Origin: Caldilineaceae bacterium bin5
GTDB lineage: Bacteria; Chloroflexota; Anaerolineae; Caldilineales; Caldilineaceae
Reading direction: 5' to 3'
Length of the DNA stretch: 64,000 nucleotides
Assembly: GCA_002238445.1 (NCBI GenBank)
Contig: MPML01000001.1
Span: forward strand, 186,001-250,000
In this document: positions 18,291 through 29,529 of the stretch, one piece after another
Position numbering within the stretch: the stretch's first letter is position 1
How the letters are laid out: every line of letters begins with the position of its first letter
Program-made: the position numbers and the translations under genes
Notes under the pieces: generated by a model
Seen by the model: the letters and a program-made list of their open reading frames with translations, nothing else
Databases searched by the model: none
Told to the model about the DNA's origin: nothing

Positions 18291-18753
18291 CCTGCACCTC
18301 CTCGATCATCGCGACCAACGCATCTGCGTCAGCAATGAACTGGGGCAAAAGTTCGAGTGTCTTTTCTGCAAAATGCTCGCCATATTCGTGCGCCGTTTCA
18401 TTACGGTTGGCGCGGTATTCAAGCCAGCGCTCACAGGCGTCCTCGCTGATCAGACAGTGCCTGGCAGCATAGCGGAAGATATCGTTAAAGGAGAGCTGAT
18501 CCGCCTGCCGGTTACTTGCAAAGTAAGGACGGAGGCGCCTTTGCAGCAATCTGCCGCTCTGATCGAGCACAAGCTCAAACTCTTTGACGCAGGCGGCCTG
18601 GAAAATTTCGTTCAGCACATCACTGGGTTCATACCCATGCAGACCTTCCCATGCGCTCTTGAGCGTATGAATGCAACGTCTGACGCACTTCGTGCTTATA
18701 GTGATGGGTAGCTCCTGACTCCAAACTACTCCTCTGCGGACGCTTCGCCTCAC
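18283..18753 (-). CDS. HEPN-domain toxin (HepT-like), HI0074-type substrate-binding partner
   Basis: Up to 156 residues. The HEPN catalytic motif is R117-x4-H122 (RNETAH), and the following E123-Y124 completes the RX4HXY form, whose tyrosine is the AMPylation target in HepT/MntA systems. HEPN proteins of this kind are RNases. The start is unclear: GTG 18753 has a poor Shine-Dalgarno, while an in-frame ATC at 18705 (residue 17) lies six bases after a CAGGAG, and homologous sequence begins at about that point. Order toxin-antitoxin with overlapping ends. Confidence 0.8.
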   Translation of the reverse strand: MRRSVRRGVVWSQELPITISTKCVRRCIHTLKSAWEGLHGYEPSDVLNEIFQAACVKEFELVLDQSGRLLQRRLRPYFASNRQADQLSFNDIFRYAARHCLISEDACERWLEYRANRNETAHEYGEHFAEKTLELLPQFIADADALVAMIEEVQDD

Positions 18754-18828
18754 AAACTTTCACTGCAGATTACAAGCTCCGACAAGCTGAGAACGCTCGG
18801 ACACTTACGTTCTCACCTAGGACCCGTG

Positions 18829-19296
18829 CTACAGACCGGTTCCGTGTTGAGCGTCCAGATAGCTGCGCAGTATCACTGCCGCGGCGACTGCATCCTGGCC
18901 GGCCGCGTCTGACCCTCCTTCGGAGATCCACTCGTCGGCGGCGAAGCTGCTTAGACGTTCATCCCAGAGGACGAGGGGGACGTGCTCGCCGCGGATGGCG
19001 CGGACGGCGCGTGTGAAACGAGCCGCCCAATTGCGCATCTTCTGCGCTTGGGGACCTTCGCTGCCGTCCATGTTGTAGGGCAGCCCGCAGACGACGAGCA
19101 CGGCTTCCTCTTCAGCGTAGATCTGGGCTAGGGCTTCGAAATCGCGGCGGCGGCTGTGGCGGCGTAAAGTACGCAGCGGGCGCACGGTCAGACGCAGGGG
19201 GTCGCAGGTGGCGACGCCGATGCGGGCGTCGCCCACGTCCAGCGCGATGATCTTGCCGGGTGGTTGTGCTGGGTTGGCGTGGGATTGCGGGGTCAT
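18829..19296 (-). CDS. ruvX: Putative pre-16S rRNA nuclease / Holliday-junction resolvase-like YqgF
   Basis: 155 residues with the RNase H-like fold of YqgF/RuvX: IIALDVGDARIGVA carries the first catalytic aspartate, LPYNMDGSEG is the conserved loop, VPLVLWDERLSS the second acidic site, and DAVAAAVILRSYL the third. In E. coli the protein matures the 5' end of 16S rRNA. It lies 13 bp downstream of the baseplate-J-like gene and in the same orientation as alaS; alaS and ruvX are near each other in many bacteria. Confidence 0.88.
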   Translation of the reverse strand: MTPQSHANPAQPPGKIIALDVGDARIGVATCDPLRLTVRPLRTLRRHSRRRDFEALAQIYAEEEAVLVVCGLPYNMDGSEGPQAQKMRNWAARFTRAVRAIRGEHVPLVLWDERLSSFAADEWISEGGSDAAGQDAVAAAVILRSYLDAQHGTGL

Positions 19297-19309
19297 CGGT
19301 TGCCAGTGG

Positions 19310-20911
19310 CTACTGGCCGCTGCGGGCAGCCTCGCTCAGCTCGACGCGCACCTGGATGCGGCTGGCGATCTGGGGGAGGGTGCCGAACCAGGCGGGGTCG
19401 AGATAGAAGTCCGGTTCCCTGGCAAGCAGCCATTCATCCTGCAACCGGAGGGCCGCTTCTTCGACGTTCAGGCCGGTTACGGTGCGGCTGACGTCCCTTA
19501 CGTCGATGGGGATGACGTAGTTTCCGCGTGCGGTCACGGAGTAGCGAAGTGTGCGCCCGCTTACGACCGTGTGCGGTTCGACCGTAAAGCCGATCGATTC
19601 CGCGACCAGCTGGCCGCGTTCGGGGACTGCCCTGCGCAACATCACCATGGCAGCCTCTTCTGATGCGCTGCGGTTGATGGCACTTCCCTGGATTAGCACG
19701 CGCAAGGTGAGGTTCAGTTCTTCGGCCGGTTCATCGTTGAAATGGTCAAAGAATTGGGCAGTGATGTAGGTCTGGATCAGGTCTTCGGGCATCCACTCGT
19801 CGGCGCCCAGTCCCGGCGCCAGATTCTCATAGGCCACTTCGCGGATGGCAGTGTATACCTGGTCAAGCAGCCTATCCTTGTCTGCTTGCGTGACAAAACG
19901 CACGCGGGCGTTTTCGCCCCCTGCAGTGGGCTCAGGGTTGGTTACCCGCACGCGAGAGCGCAAGGCGCCCGCCACTGTGGTAATCCGGTTGCTGGGTACA
20001 TTGCCAAGAAGGCCTGGCTCGGTCGCCTCGATTTCAACTTCGGCCCGCGTGCCAATGGGGCCGTCAATCTCGAGATCTTCGAGGATGCTGAAATCAACAT
20101 CTTCGCCGGTGCTGGTAGAGACAATCGTGCCGGCCGGGATACGAACCGTGCGGTTGGTCTGGTTGGTAAAGACAACCTTTCCCTCCGCCGTCTCCACTTC
20201 GGACCAGCCGCTGCCGGTGGTAGCCACTGATCCAGTTGCTTCCACCGTTGTTTCGAGCAGGCGCGCTGACAGCAGTCCCTGCTCCAGATCGGCGACTTCC
20301 ACTTGGGGGTCGGCGGTTAATACCACCGCAGTTTCCAGGGCGCGCTGGCCTGGAACAAGTGTGACCGTGGCAGCGGGCAGGACATAGTAGACGAATCCAC
20401 CTAAAAATGTGACCAGAAAGAGCCCGACGAACAGGTATCCGATTAGCTGCAGCCAGATGGGGGTTGCGCGGTGATAGCGGCGAGCGGCGCGGACACGCCG
20501 GCTGCGGCTGCGTTCAATGCTGGGAAGCTTGCCCACTTTTGGATCGATCGCGCCGTGTTGCTTGCGCCAGTGGGGTGGGTCGGGTAATTCGACGCCGGGA
20601 TGGTTGGAATCGATGTGGGGAGCGGCGCCACCTGAGTGCCAGCGCCGCCAGCGCAGGGCGGCTTCACTGCCAAACACGGGGATTCCCAAGCGTTTGGCGT
20701 TTTGGCGGATGGTGGAATCACGAGTCACGAACGCCAAAGTCTGGCCCCTGGTCTGGGCCTGACGTTGGAGCAACCGCAGCCGCGTCAGGCTTTCTAGTGG
20801 AGCACAGCCTTCGGGCAGGATTATGGCTACAGGTCCGCTGCCCATGCGCGCGAGTTGCTGGCGCAGGGCCTCGACCCGAACTTCGCCTTCAACATGTAGG
20901 AGTTCTACCAC
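19310..20911 (-). CDS. Membrane-anchored baseplate J/gp47-like protein
   Basis: 533 residues in three parts. Residues 1 to about 125 are a soluble cytoplasmic segment of alternating hydrophobic and charged pattern (GPVAIILPEGCAPL, LAFVTRDSTIRQNAKRLGIPVFGS) that looks like a small alpha/beta domain. A basic linker (RSRRVRAARRYHR) leads to one transmembrane helix at about 150-178. The remaining approximately 350 residues are predicted outside and carry the baseplate J-like pattern (VVFTNQTNRTVRIPAGTIVST, VEIEATEPGLLGNVPSNRI). Such proteins recur in Chloroflexota genomes outside phage contexts; the function is unknown. No phage tail genes are nearby. Confidence 0.7.
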   Translation of the reverse strand: MVELLHVEGEVRVEALRQQLARMGSGPVAIILPEGCAPLESLTRLRLLQRQAQTRGQTLAFVTRDSTIRQNAKRLGIPVFGSEAALRWRRWHSGGAAPHIDSNHPGVELPDPPHWRKQHGAIDPKVGKLPSIERSRSRRVRAARRYHRATPIWLQLIGYLFVGLFLVTFLGGFVYYVLPAATVTLVPGQRALETAVVLTADPQVEVADLEQGLLSARLLETTVEATGSVATTGSGWSEVETAEGKVVFTNQTNRTVRIPAGTIVSTSTGEDVDFSILEDLEIDGPIGTRAEVEIEATEPGLLGNVPSNRITTVAGALRSRVRVTNPEPTAGGENARVRFVTQADKDRLLDQVYTAIREVAYENLAPGLGADEWMPEDLIQTYITAQFFDHFNDEPAEELNLTLRVLIQGSAINRSASEEAAMVMLRRAVPERGQLVAESIGFTVEPHTVVSGRTLRYSVTARGNYVIPIDVRDVSRTVTGLNVEEAALRLQDEWLLAREPDFYLDPAWFGTLPQIASRIQVRVELSEAARSGQ

Positions 20912-20973
20912 TGGATTGACCTAATCCTCATAGACTGACCGAAGCCTGATATCTGGCGCTGGACTCGCGCTGT

Positions 20974-23673
<2,700 letters not shown>

Positions 23674-23959
23674 CGGACGCCTCGCTTGGATTCTGGCTAC
23701 CGTTTTCGCTGTTCCGGGAGTCAGAGGTCAACCCCGTCACGCGGGACACACGGACTGTTGCCGATTTTAGCAAATTCGGGGCCTTATTGGGAAACTTCAG
23801 GGCCCTTCGCTGGCGGTTCACAACTCCTTTTTCTTGGTGTTGATCCCCAACCGCGTTGATAATAGCTCAACGAAATGCCGTTTAGGTGGTCGTGCAACCC
23901 AGCCGCTCGGTTTGCTACGTTTGCGGTGTACAGATTTTCCTGGATCAGGATTCTCGTTT

Positions 23960-24955
23960 ATGACGGCCATTACTGTACATAATCTGCGAAAGACTTTTCA
24001 GATGAAGCGCAAGGCCGCGGGTCTGCGGGGCAGCCTGCGCGCGCTGTGGCGGCCCGCGTACCAGTCGATCGAGGCGGTGCGCGGACTTTCCTTCGCGATG
24101 GAGGAAGGGGAGCTGTTGGGCTTCATCGGCCCCAACGGCGCGGGCAAGTCGACCACGATCAAGATTCTGACCGGGATTCTCCACCCAAGCTCGGGCGAGG
24201 CTACTGTGCTTGGCCATGTGCCGTGGCAGCAGCGGCAGGACCTTGCCTTTCAGATTGGCTCCGTCTTCGGCCAGCGCCCTCAGCTTTGGTATCACTTGCC
24301 GGCAGCGGATACGTTTTATCTTTTTGGCAAGATCTATGAACTTGCAGACGCTGACCTGCACCGTCGCATCGCCTTTCTGGCGGAAGCGTTCGAAATCGAA
24401 GAGTTGCTGGAAACGCCGGTGCGCAAGCTGTCCCTGGGCCAGCGTATGCGCTGCGAAGTGGCGGCCTCGCTGCTGCATAAGCCGCGCGTTCTGCTGTTGG
24501 ACGAGCCGTCGATCGGTCTCGATGTGGTCGCCAAGCAGCGCCTGCGCTTGACGATTCAGCGGATGAGCGAGCTAGAGGGAGTGGGGGTATTGTTGACAAG
24601 CCATGACGCCGGCGACATTGAAGCGCTGTGCAGACGGGTAATCATCGTCAACCACGGCGAAATCGTTTATCAGGACAAGGTATCCGCGCTCAAGCGGCGT
24701 TACCTGACTGTCAAAACTGTCGACGTGCGCTACAACGAGCAACTGCCGGCGGACTTTGGCTTGCCGGGCGTGGAGACGCTCAAGGTGGGGCGATACGGCG
24801 CAAAATTGCGCTTCGACACACGCGAGACCCCGGTTGAGCCGGTGATCAGCGGGTTGGCGGCAGCGGGCAGCCTGGCCGACGTAACCGTTTCGGAACCATC
24901 GCTGGAGGACGTGATAAGCGCGATCTACGAGCGCACGGAGACCGAAAGTGGCTAG
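23960..24955 (+). CDS. ABC transporter ATP-binding protein (NatA-like)
   Basis: 331 residues from ATG 23960. Walker A GPNGAGKST (57-65), signature LSLGQRMRCEVA, Walker B VLLLDEPSIGLD and a switch His in LLTSHDAGDIEAL are all intact. An approximately 20-residue insert after the first strand (KRKAAGLRGSLRALWRPAYQ) is typical of exporters paired with ABC-2 permeases. A longer frame reaches 23834 but its extra residues do not resemble the family. The stop overlaps the next gene by 8 bp, so ATPase and permeases are coupled. Substrate unknown (drug, lipid or polymer export). Confidence 0.92.
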   Translation: MTAITVHNLRKTFQMKRKAAGLRGSLRALWRPAYQSIEAVRGLSFAMEEGELLGFIGPNGAGKSTTIKILTGILHPSSGEATVLGHVPWQQRQDLAFQIGSVFGQRPQLWYHLPAADTFYLFGKIYELADADLHRRIAFLAEAFEIEELLETPVRKLSLGQRMRCEVAASLLHKPRVLLLDEPSIGLDVVAKQRLRLTIQRMSELEGVGVLLTSHDAGDIEALCRRVIIVNHGEIVYQDKVSALKRRYLTVKTVDVRYNEQLPADFGLPGVETLKVGRYGAKLRFDTRETPVEPVISGLAAAGSLADVTVSEPSLEDVISAIYERTETESG

Positions 24956-25802
24956 CAGAGAGGTGCAATTCATCTCAGATGAGGGGTGCGTGCGATCGCC
25001 ATCGGCAACTGCGGTGGCGGGGAAGTACTGGGCGATCTTTCGGACGCAGTTGTTGAATAGTCTCGCTTACCCGGTGGATCTGCTGGGTCGGAGCCTGCTG
25101 ATCGTTCTCTTCATGTGGATCTTCATGAACTTGTGGCGGGTGACATACGGCGCAACCGGCGCGCGTTCGATTGCCGGGCTTACTTTGGCGGACACAATGT
25201 GGTACTTGATGATGGCCGAAGCGGTGATGCTGAGCAAACACGAGTTGTCCGAAACGATGTCGGAGCAGGTGAAGGACGGCAGCGTCGCCTATCTGCTCAA
25301 CAAGCCGTACAACTTCATCCTCTACCACTTCGCCACAGGTCTGGGCGACAGCGTACTGGCCTTTGGCGGCAACCTTATAATAGGGAGCGCGGTCGTCTGG
25401 CTCATGGTAGGTCCGCCGCCGGGGATCGCGGGCTGGGTTTTCGCTTTCCTGGCCGTGGTACTTGCCTGGCTGCTGGACTTCTGTTTTTCGGCGTTGATCG
25501 GCCTGAGCGCGTTTGTCGTCGAAGAAACAGCTGCTTTTCGCTGGATCTACCAGAAGTTCCTGCTACTGCTGGGCGGGGTGCTGATCCCGCTGGATTTCTT
25601 CCCGGGATGGTTGCAGACCATCTCGCTCAACCTGCCGTTTGCGTGGATCATATATGGTCCGGCGCGGCTCTTTGTGGACCCGAGCCTGGTGCGCCTAGGC
25701 CAGGTATTCTTGCAGCAGGGCATCTGGCTGGCGGTTGTCGGCGGCGCGGTCTGGGTATTTTACCGGAGGGCGGCGGTGCGACTGGCGATAAACGGGGGCT
25801 GA
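24948..25802 (+). CDS. ABC-2 type permease (first subunit)
   Basis: 284 residues, GTG start overlapping the ATPase stop. Six hydrophobic spans are visible (LLGRSLLIVLFMWIFMNL, LAFGGNLIIGSAVVWLMV, GWVFAFLAVVLAWLLDFCF, FLLLLGGVLIPLDFF and others), as in ABC-2 permeases. It pairs with the next gene as a heterodimeric channel driven by the preceding ATPase. Confidence 0.85.
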   Translation: MASREVQFISDEGCVRSPSATAVAGKYWAIFRTQLLNSLAYPVDLLGRSLLIVLFMWIFMNLWRVTYGATGARSIAGLTLADTMWYLMMAEAVMLSKHELSETMSEQVKDGSVAYLLNKPYNFILYHFATGLGDSVLAFGGNLIIGSAVVWLMVGPPPGIAGWVFAFLAVVLAWLLDFCFSALIGLSAFVVEETAAFRWIYQKFLLLLGGVLIPLDFFPGWLQTISLNLPFAWIIYGPARLFVDPSLVRLGQVFLQQGIWLAVVGGAVWVFYRRAAVRLAINGG

Positions 25803-25805
25803 GCC

Positions 25806-26603
25806 ATGTTTCGCCACCTTCCCTTTGTGCTGGCGTTGTGGAAGACGAATCTTCTGAGCGCGATGGAATATCGCGTCTCTTTTTTGACGCAGATGGTGGG
25901 AATGATGCTCAATAACGCCATCTATTTCGTGTTCTGGGTCATTTTCTTCGCCCGCTTCGAAGAGATCAACGGCTGGGACCTGGTGGACATGTTTTTCCTT
26001 TTCGGCGTGGTCGCTACCGGCTTTGGTGCAGGGACATATCTGTTCGGCAACGCGGTCCGGCTGTCTTCGTTGATCGCGGAAGGGCAGATGGATTACTATT
26101 TGTCGCTGCCGCGTCCTGTTTTGCTGCACGCGCTGGCCAGCCGCAGTAATGCATCATCTGCGGGAGATTTCATTTATGGTCTGTTCAGCTTTGGCGCGGC
26201 TGTGTTCTACACCGGTACGTTCGGGGGAATGATGGTGCTGCGCTTTGCGCTGGGCTGCCTGGCGGCGATCGCAGTGCTCATCTCCTTTTTGGTTCTGGTA
26301 CAGAGCCTTACTTTCTGGATCGGCAATACGGATCTGCTGAGGAGAAACGCTTTCAACGCGATTGTCACCTTTTCTCTTTATCCAATCACACTTTTCGACG
26401 GCACGGCCAAGTTGCTGCTGTTCACGCTGATCCCGGCGGCATTCATTGGCGCGTTACCGGCCGAGTTTGTGCGGCGTTTTGATCTGATGCAGTTGGTCCA
26501 GATTTGCGCGGGCAGCGCGGTGTTTCTCTTTCTGGCTGTCTTCGTGTTCTATCGCGGCCTGCGGCGTTACGAGAGCGGCAGCGCGATTCAAGTGCGCACC
26601 TAG
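25806..26603 (+). CDS. ABC-2 type permease (second subunit)
   Basis: 265 residues with six predicted spans, starting three bases after the previous stop. The pattern (LPFVLALWKTNLLSAMEYR, FFLFGVVATGFGAGTYLFGN, LSLPRPVLLHAL) matches the DUF990/ABC-2 family that usually comes as a pair of dissimilar permeases beside a NatA-like ATPase. Last gene of the exporter operon. Confidence 0.85.
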   Translation: MFRHLPFVLALWKTNLLSAMEYRVSFLTQMVGMMLNNAIYFVFWVIFFARFEEINGWDLVDMFFLFGVVATGFGAGTYLFGNAVRLSSLIAEGQMDYYLSLPRPVLLHALASRSNASSAGDFIYGLFSFGAAVFYTGTFGGMMVLRFALGCLAAIAVLISFLVLVQSLTFWIGNTDLLRRNAFNAIVTFSLYPITLFDGTAKLLLFTLIPAAFIGALPAEFVRRFDLMQLVQICAGSAVFLFLAVFVFYRGLRRYESGSAIQVRT

Positions 26604-26824
26604 GCTGGCCCAGACGAAGAACCCTCGCCATAGCAGGAATCTACTGTATACCGTCGATACTGTCCGTCCATCGTCCCCGATGGCGCCATTTCAGAGGACG
26701 CTCAAACTCTAAACCGATCTGAACATTTTCGCGGGAGTGCATCCAGTTCTTGGGGCGAAAGGGTCAGGTGTGGAATGGGCGGCGACGGTGGGTGATATTT
26801 TGTTCCGACTTTTGGAGGAGCACA

Positions 26825-26845
26825 GGGCAGGCACAAGGCCTGCCC
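26825..26845. repeat. Perfect 8-bp inverted repeat (REP-like hairpin)
   Basis: GGGCAGGC, 5-base loop, GCCTGCCC, followed by CCTACAGG. It has no T tract on either strand, so it is not a standard terminator. Confidence 0.5.
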
Positions 26846-26941
26846 CTACAGGACTTTTGCGGGAGGGGTGTGCAAACTGATTCAGTTGGGTGGTGGGCGG
26901 AAAGGGAGACACCCTTGGGTAGAGACCGTGCTGGCCAGACA

Positions 26942-27052
26942 CATTGCTGGGGAAGAGTGAGCAAGGTGGCAAGCCTAGGGGGGCGTTGCGGGGGCGCAGC
27001 CCCTGCACAAGGGAGGGCCGAAGGCCCGACCGCCCATATGCAAGCAGAGAGA
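26942..27052 (+). repeat. Partial copy (B) of the mobile repeat, core only
   Basis: From about 26976 to 27052 it matches the core of the complete copy at 38131-38443: GGGGGCGCAGCCCCTGCA, the GGGCC-gaa-GGCCC hairpin, CCGACCGCCC and a trailing ATGCAA-AGAGAG. The left-end CTAAGCCA motif, the CGGTCGG arm, the right end and any target duplication are missing; only weak similarity (CATTGCTGG) extends to the left. Confidence 0.6.
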
Positions 27053-27161
27053 TTACCTCCATTTTGGGATGCACGCTTTCGCGGTAACCGTTTGCCCGCG
27101 CCTTTTTTCTGTGATAGCATGATGCCCGCCATTGTCAACCATACTGACATGGGGAAGACGT

Positions 27162-27374
27162 ATGCCCGATTGCACCAACTGCGGTACCTGGAATCCCGAC
27201 GACAAGGATGTTTGCTGGCGCTGCCAGACAGTTTTGCCGCGGCCGGTGGAGAAGAAGCCTAAACGGCGCATGATGCTATTGGGCATGCCGGTTTGGGTGT
27301 GGATCGTGGTCGGGTTAATCTTCGTTGTTCCTCTCTTTGGCCAGTGCGCGCAGCTCGGGGTCCCTGGCGGATAG
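27162..27374 (+). CDS. Small zinc-ribbon membrane protein
   Basis: 70 residues from ATG 27162, preceded by GGGGAAG seven bases upstream. Two CxxC pairs (CTNC near residue 4, CWRC near 18) form a zinc ribbon typical of zinc-ribbon fusions. A basic stretch (KKPKRR) and one transmembrane helix (VWVWIVVGLIFVVPLFG) follow. Its TAG stop shares one base with the GTG of the M42 gene. Function unknown; the overlap suggests coupled translation. Confidence 0.65.
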   Translation: MPDCTNCGTWNPDDKDVCWRCQTVLPRPVEKKPKRRMMLLGMPVWVWIVVGLIFVVPLFGQCAQLGVPGG

Positions 27375-28456
27375 TGACTAGCGACAGCCTTCCCTCGGAA
27401 ACAGACATCTTCTCGCTGTTGAAAGAGTTGAGCGAGACCCCCGGCGTCAGCGGCCAAGAAGAACGGGTACGCGCCTGTATCAGCGACCATCTGGCTCCGC
27501 TCGTTGATGAACTGCGTACCGACACCCTCGGCAATCATACAGGCTATAAGCGCGGCGCGGATGTGCCGGTCGGACGAATAATGCTGGCCGCCCATATGGA
27601 TGAAATTGGGCTGATCGTCACCCGGCTGGAGCAAGGTTTTCTGCGGTTCGCGCCGGTTGGCGGCGTCGATTTGGGGGCGCTGCCTGCGCAGGAGGTGATG
27701 GTCCACGGCCGCGACGACCTGCCAGGGCTGATCGCCAGCCGGCCGCCGCATGTGCTTTCAGTAGAGGAGCGCGGGAAGCCGTTTACACAGGCGGAACTTT
27801 TTATCGACGTTGGCCTGCCGGCCGACGCGCTGGCCAGATCGGTGTCGGTAGGAGATTTCGTCTCGGTCCGCCAAAGCGCCAGCAGATTGGGAAATGGGCA
27901 GGCTACTGGCAAAGCGCTGGACAACCGCGTTTCGGTGGTGGTGCTGTTGGAAGCGCTGCGCCTGCTGCAGCGCCGCAGCCACGCATGGGACATTTTCGCG
28001 GTGGTTACGGTTCAGGAGGAAATCGGCTTGCGCGGGGCTAAGACAGCCACTTTCGAGGTTGCGCCGGACGTTGGCATTGCCCTAGACGTTGCCTATGCTG
28101 AACAGCCGGGTGCGGCTGCGGATGAGGCGCTGCCGATGGGCTGCGGTCCGGCAATTGGCTTGGGGCCGAACATTCACCCTGTATTGAAAGGATTGCTGGT
28201 CAGCACAGCCGAACGCAACGAAATTCCCCATACAGTTGAGGCCCTGCCGGGAAACTCGGGTACAGACGCGTGGGCAATGCAGATTTCACAGTCCGGCATT
28301 CCGACCGCCTTGATTTCGGTACCGATACGCAACATGCACACGCCCGTCGAATCGGTCGCCCTCAAGGACATTGAACGGAGCGCGCGACTGCTGGCCGAGG
28401 CGATTTGCGACCTGCCTGACGACCTGTCCGCGCTGGCGCTCGACAACCAGGGCTGA
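27374..28456 (+). CDS. M42-family metallopeptidase (copy 1)
   Basis: 360 residues from GTG 27374, which overlaps the preceding TAG. M42 enzymes are di-metal aminopeptidases that assemble into TET dodecamers and trim peptides in the cytosol. The metal and catalytic motifs are present: AAHMDEIGL (His, Asp), KALDNRVSV (bridging Asp), TVQEEIGLRGA (catalytic Glu and ligand Glu), ALDVAY (Asp) and NMHTPVE (His). It is the most divergent of the three copies, with DNR where the others have DDR. Confidence 0.9.
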   Translation: MTSDSLPSETDIFSLLKELSETPGVSGQEERVRACISDHLAPLVDELRTDTLGNHTGYKRGADVPVGRIMLAAHMDEIGLIVTRLEQGFLRFAPVGGVDLGALPAQEVMVHGRDDLPGLIASRPPHVLSVEERGKPFTQAELFIDVGLPADALARSVSVGDFVSVRQSASRLGNGQATGKALDNRVSVVVLLEALRLLQRRSHAWDIFAVVTVQEEIGLRGAKTATFEVAPDVGIALDVAYAEQPGAAADEALPMGCGPAIGLGPNIHPVLKGLLVSTAERNEIPHTVEALPGNSGTDAWAMQISQSGIPTALISVPIRNMHTPVESVALKDIERSARLLAEAICDLPDDLSALALDNQG

Positions 28457-28510
28457 TACTGGCCGCCCCGGGATTCCCGCGCATTTGACCACATTTCGAA
28501 GACTATTGCC

Positions 28511-29527
28511 ATGGATGAACTGCTGGAGAAACTATCCAACGCCCGCGGGGTCGCGGGGCAGGAGGGAGAGGTACGGGCCATCCTGCGAGAGGAGCTGGCC
28601 TCGCATGTGGAGGATATCACTGTCGACTCAATCGGCAATCTGATTGCCCGCAAGAGAGGTTCGAACGAGGAAGGGCAGCAGCGGGTGATGCTCGCCGCGC
28701 ACATGGACGAAGTGGGCGGGATGGTGATGCGTCGCAATTCGGACGGCACATTGAATTTCCGCAGTGTGGGCGGTCTGGACCCGCGCATATTGCCCGGCAA
28801 AAGGGTGACGATCGGGGCGTCAGCGGTGCCGGGCGTTATCATGCGGGCGCCGCATGCGGCTCGGTCGAGTAAGCGGGTGATGCCTATCACCGAGCTCCTC
28901 ATCGACACCGGCGGCGCAGGCGGCATCGTGCCGGGCGACATGGTCACATTTGAGAGCAGCTACGAGCAGTACGGGCAACTGTTAAAGGGCAAGTCCTTTG
29001 ACGATCGAGTAGGTTGCTACATCCTTGCCGAACTGTTGAAAAGCGAGTTCGCTTGCGAACTGGTGGGCGTCTTTACCGTCCAGGAAGAGATTGGCCTGCG
29101 GGGGGCGGGGGTGGCGGCCTACGCGGTGCAGCCTGATGTGGCGGTGGCGCTGGAAGGGACGGTCGCCGATGATCTGCCGCGTCAGGAAGACATAAGCCCG
29201 ACGACCGAGCTGGGCAAGGGTCCGGCCATTTCGGTGATGGACCGCAGCGCTCATGCCGACCGCCGGCTCGTGCGCATTCTGACTGAGACTGCGGACGCGC
29301 ACGACATTCCGTGGCAGTTCAAACAGCCTGGGGTGGGCGGTACCGACGTGGGCAGCATCCATCTGGCCCGCGGCGGTGTGCCGGCTGTGGCGGTGGCAGT
29401 GCCGTGCCGATATATCCACACGCCGGCGGCGCTGATGGACCCGGCCGATGTACGGGATACGATTCAGTTGATGAGTAAGGCTTTGGCCGGCCCGTTGGGG
29501 CGGCCGTTGGGGGCCGAGCGGAGCTAA
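28511..29527 (+). CDS. M42-family metallopeptidase (copy 2)
   Basis: 338 residues. Motifs: AAHMDEVGG, SFDDRVGC, TVQEEIGLRGA, ALEGTVADD (here the ligand is Glu rather than Asp) and RYIHTPAA. Starts 54 bp after copy 1 and ends 2 bp before copy 3. Close in sequence to YsdC/CelM-like aminopeptidases; copies 2 and 3 are more alike than either is to copy 1. Confidence 0.9.
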   Translation: MDELLEKLSNARGVAGQEGEVRAILREELASHVEDITVDSIGNLIARKRGSNEEGQQRVMLAAHMDEVGGMVMRRNSDGTLNFRSVGGLDPRILPGKRVTIGASAVPGVIMRAPHAARSSKRVMPITELLIDTGGAGGIVPGDMVTFESSYEQYGQLLKGKSFDDRVGCYILAELLKSEFACELVGVFTVQEEIGLRGAGVAAYAVQPDVAVALEGTVADDLPRQEDISPTTELGKGPAISVMDRSAHADRRLVRILTETADAHDIPWQFKQPGVGGTDVGSIHLARGGVPAVAVAVPCRYIHTPAALMDPADVRDTIQLMSKALAGPLGRPLGAERS

Positions 29528-29529
29528 GA

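Larger units (their letters stand above)
26604..27161. other. Intergenic region with hairpin and repeat
   Basis: 558 bp without a supported gene. It holds a perfect 8-bp inverted repeat GGGCAGGC-acaag-GCCTGCCC at 26825-26845 and a partial copy of the mobile repeat at 26942-27052. Open frames here are short, lack start signals and overlap the repeats. Confidence 0.6.

Noticed and set aside
23674..23833. T-box or other riboswitch before alaS
   Set aside because: No T-box bulge sequence, specifier stem or antiterminator was found; only a possible TAAAAT -10.
23834..23959. N-terminal extension of the ABC ATPase
   Set aside because: The 42 extra residues do not resemble the family; ATG 23960 gives a normal start.
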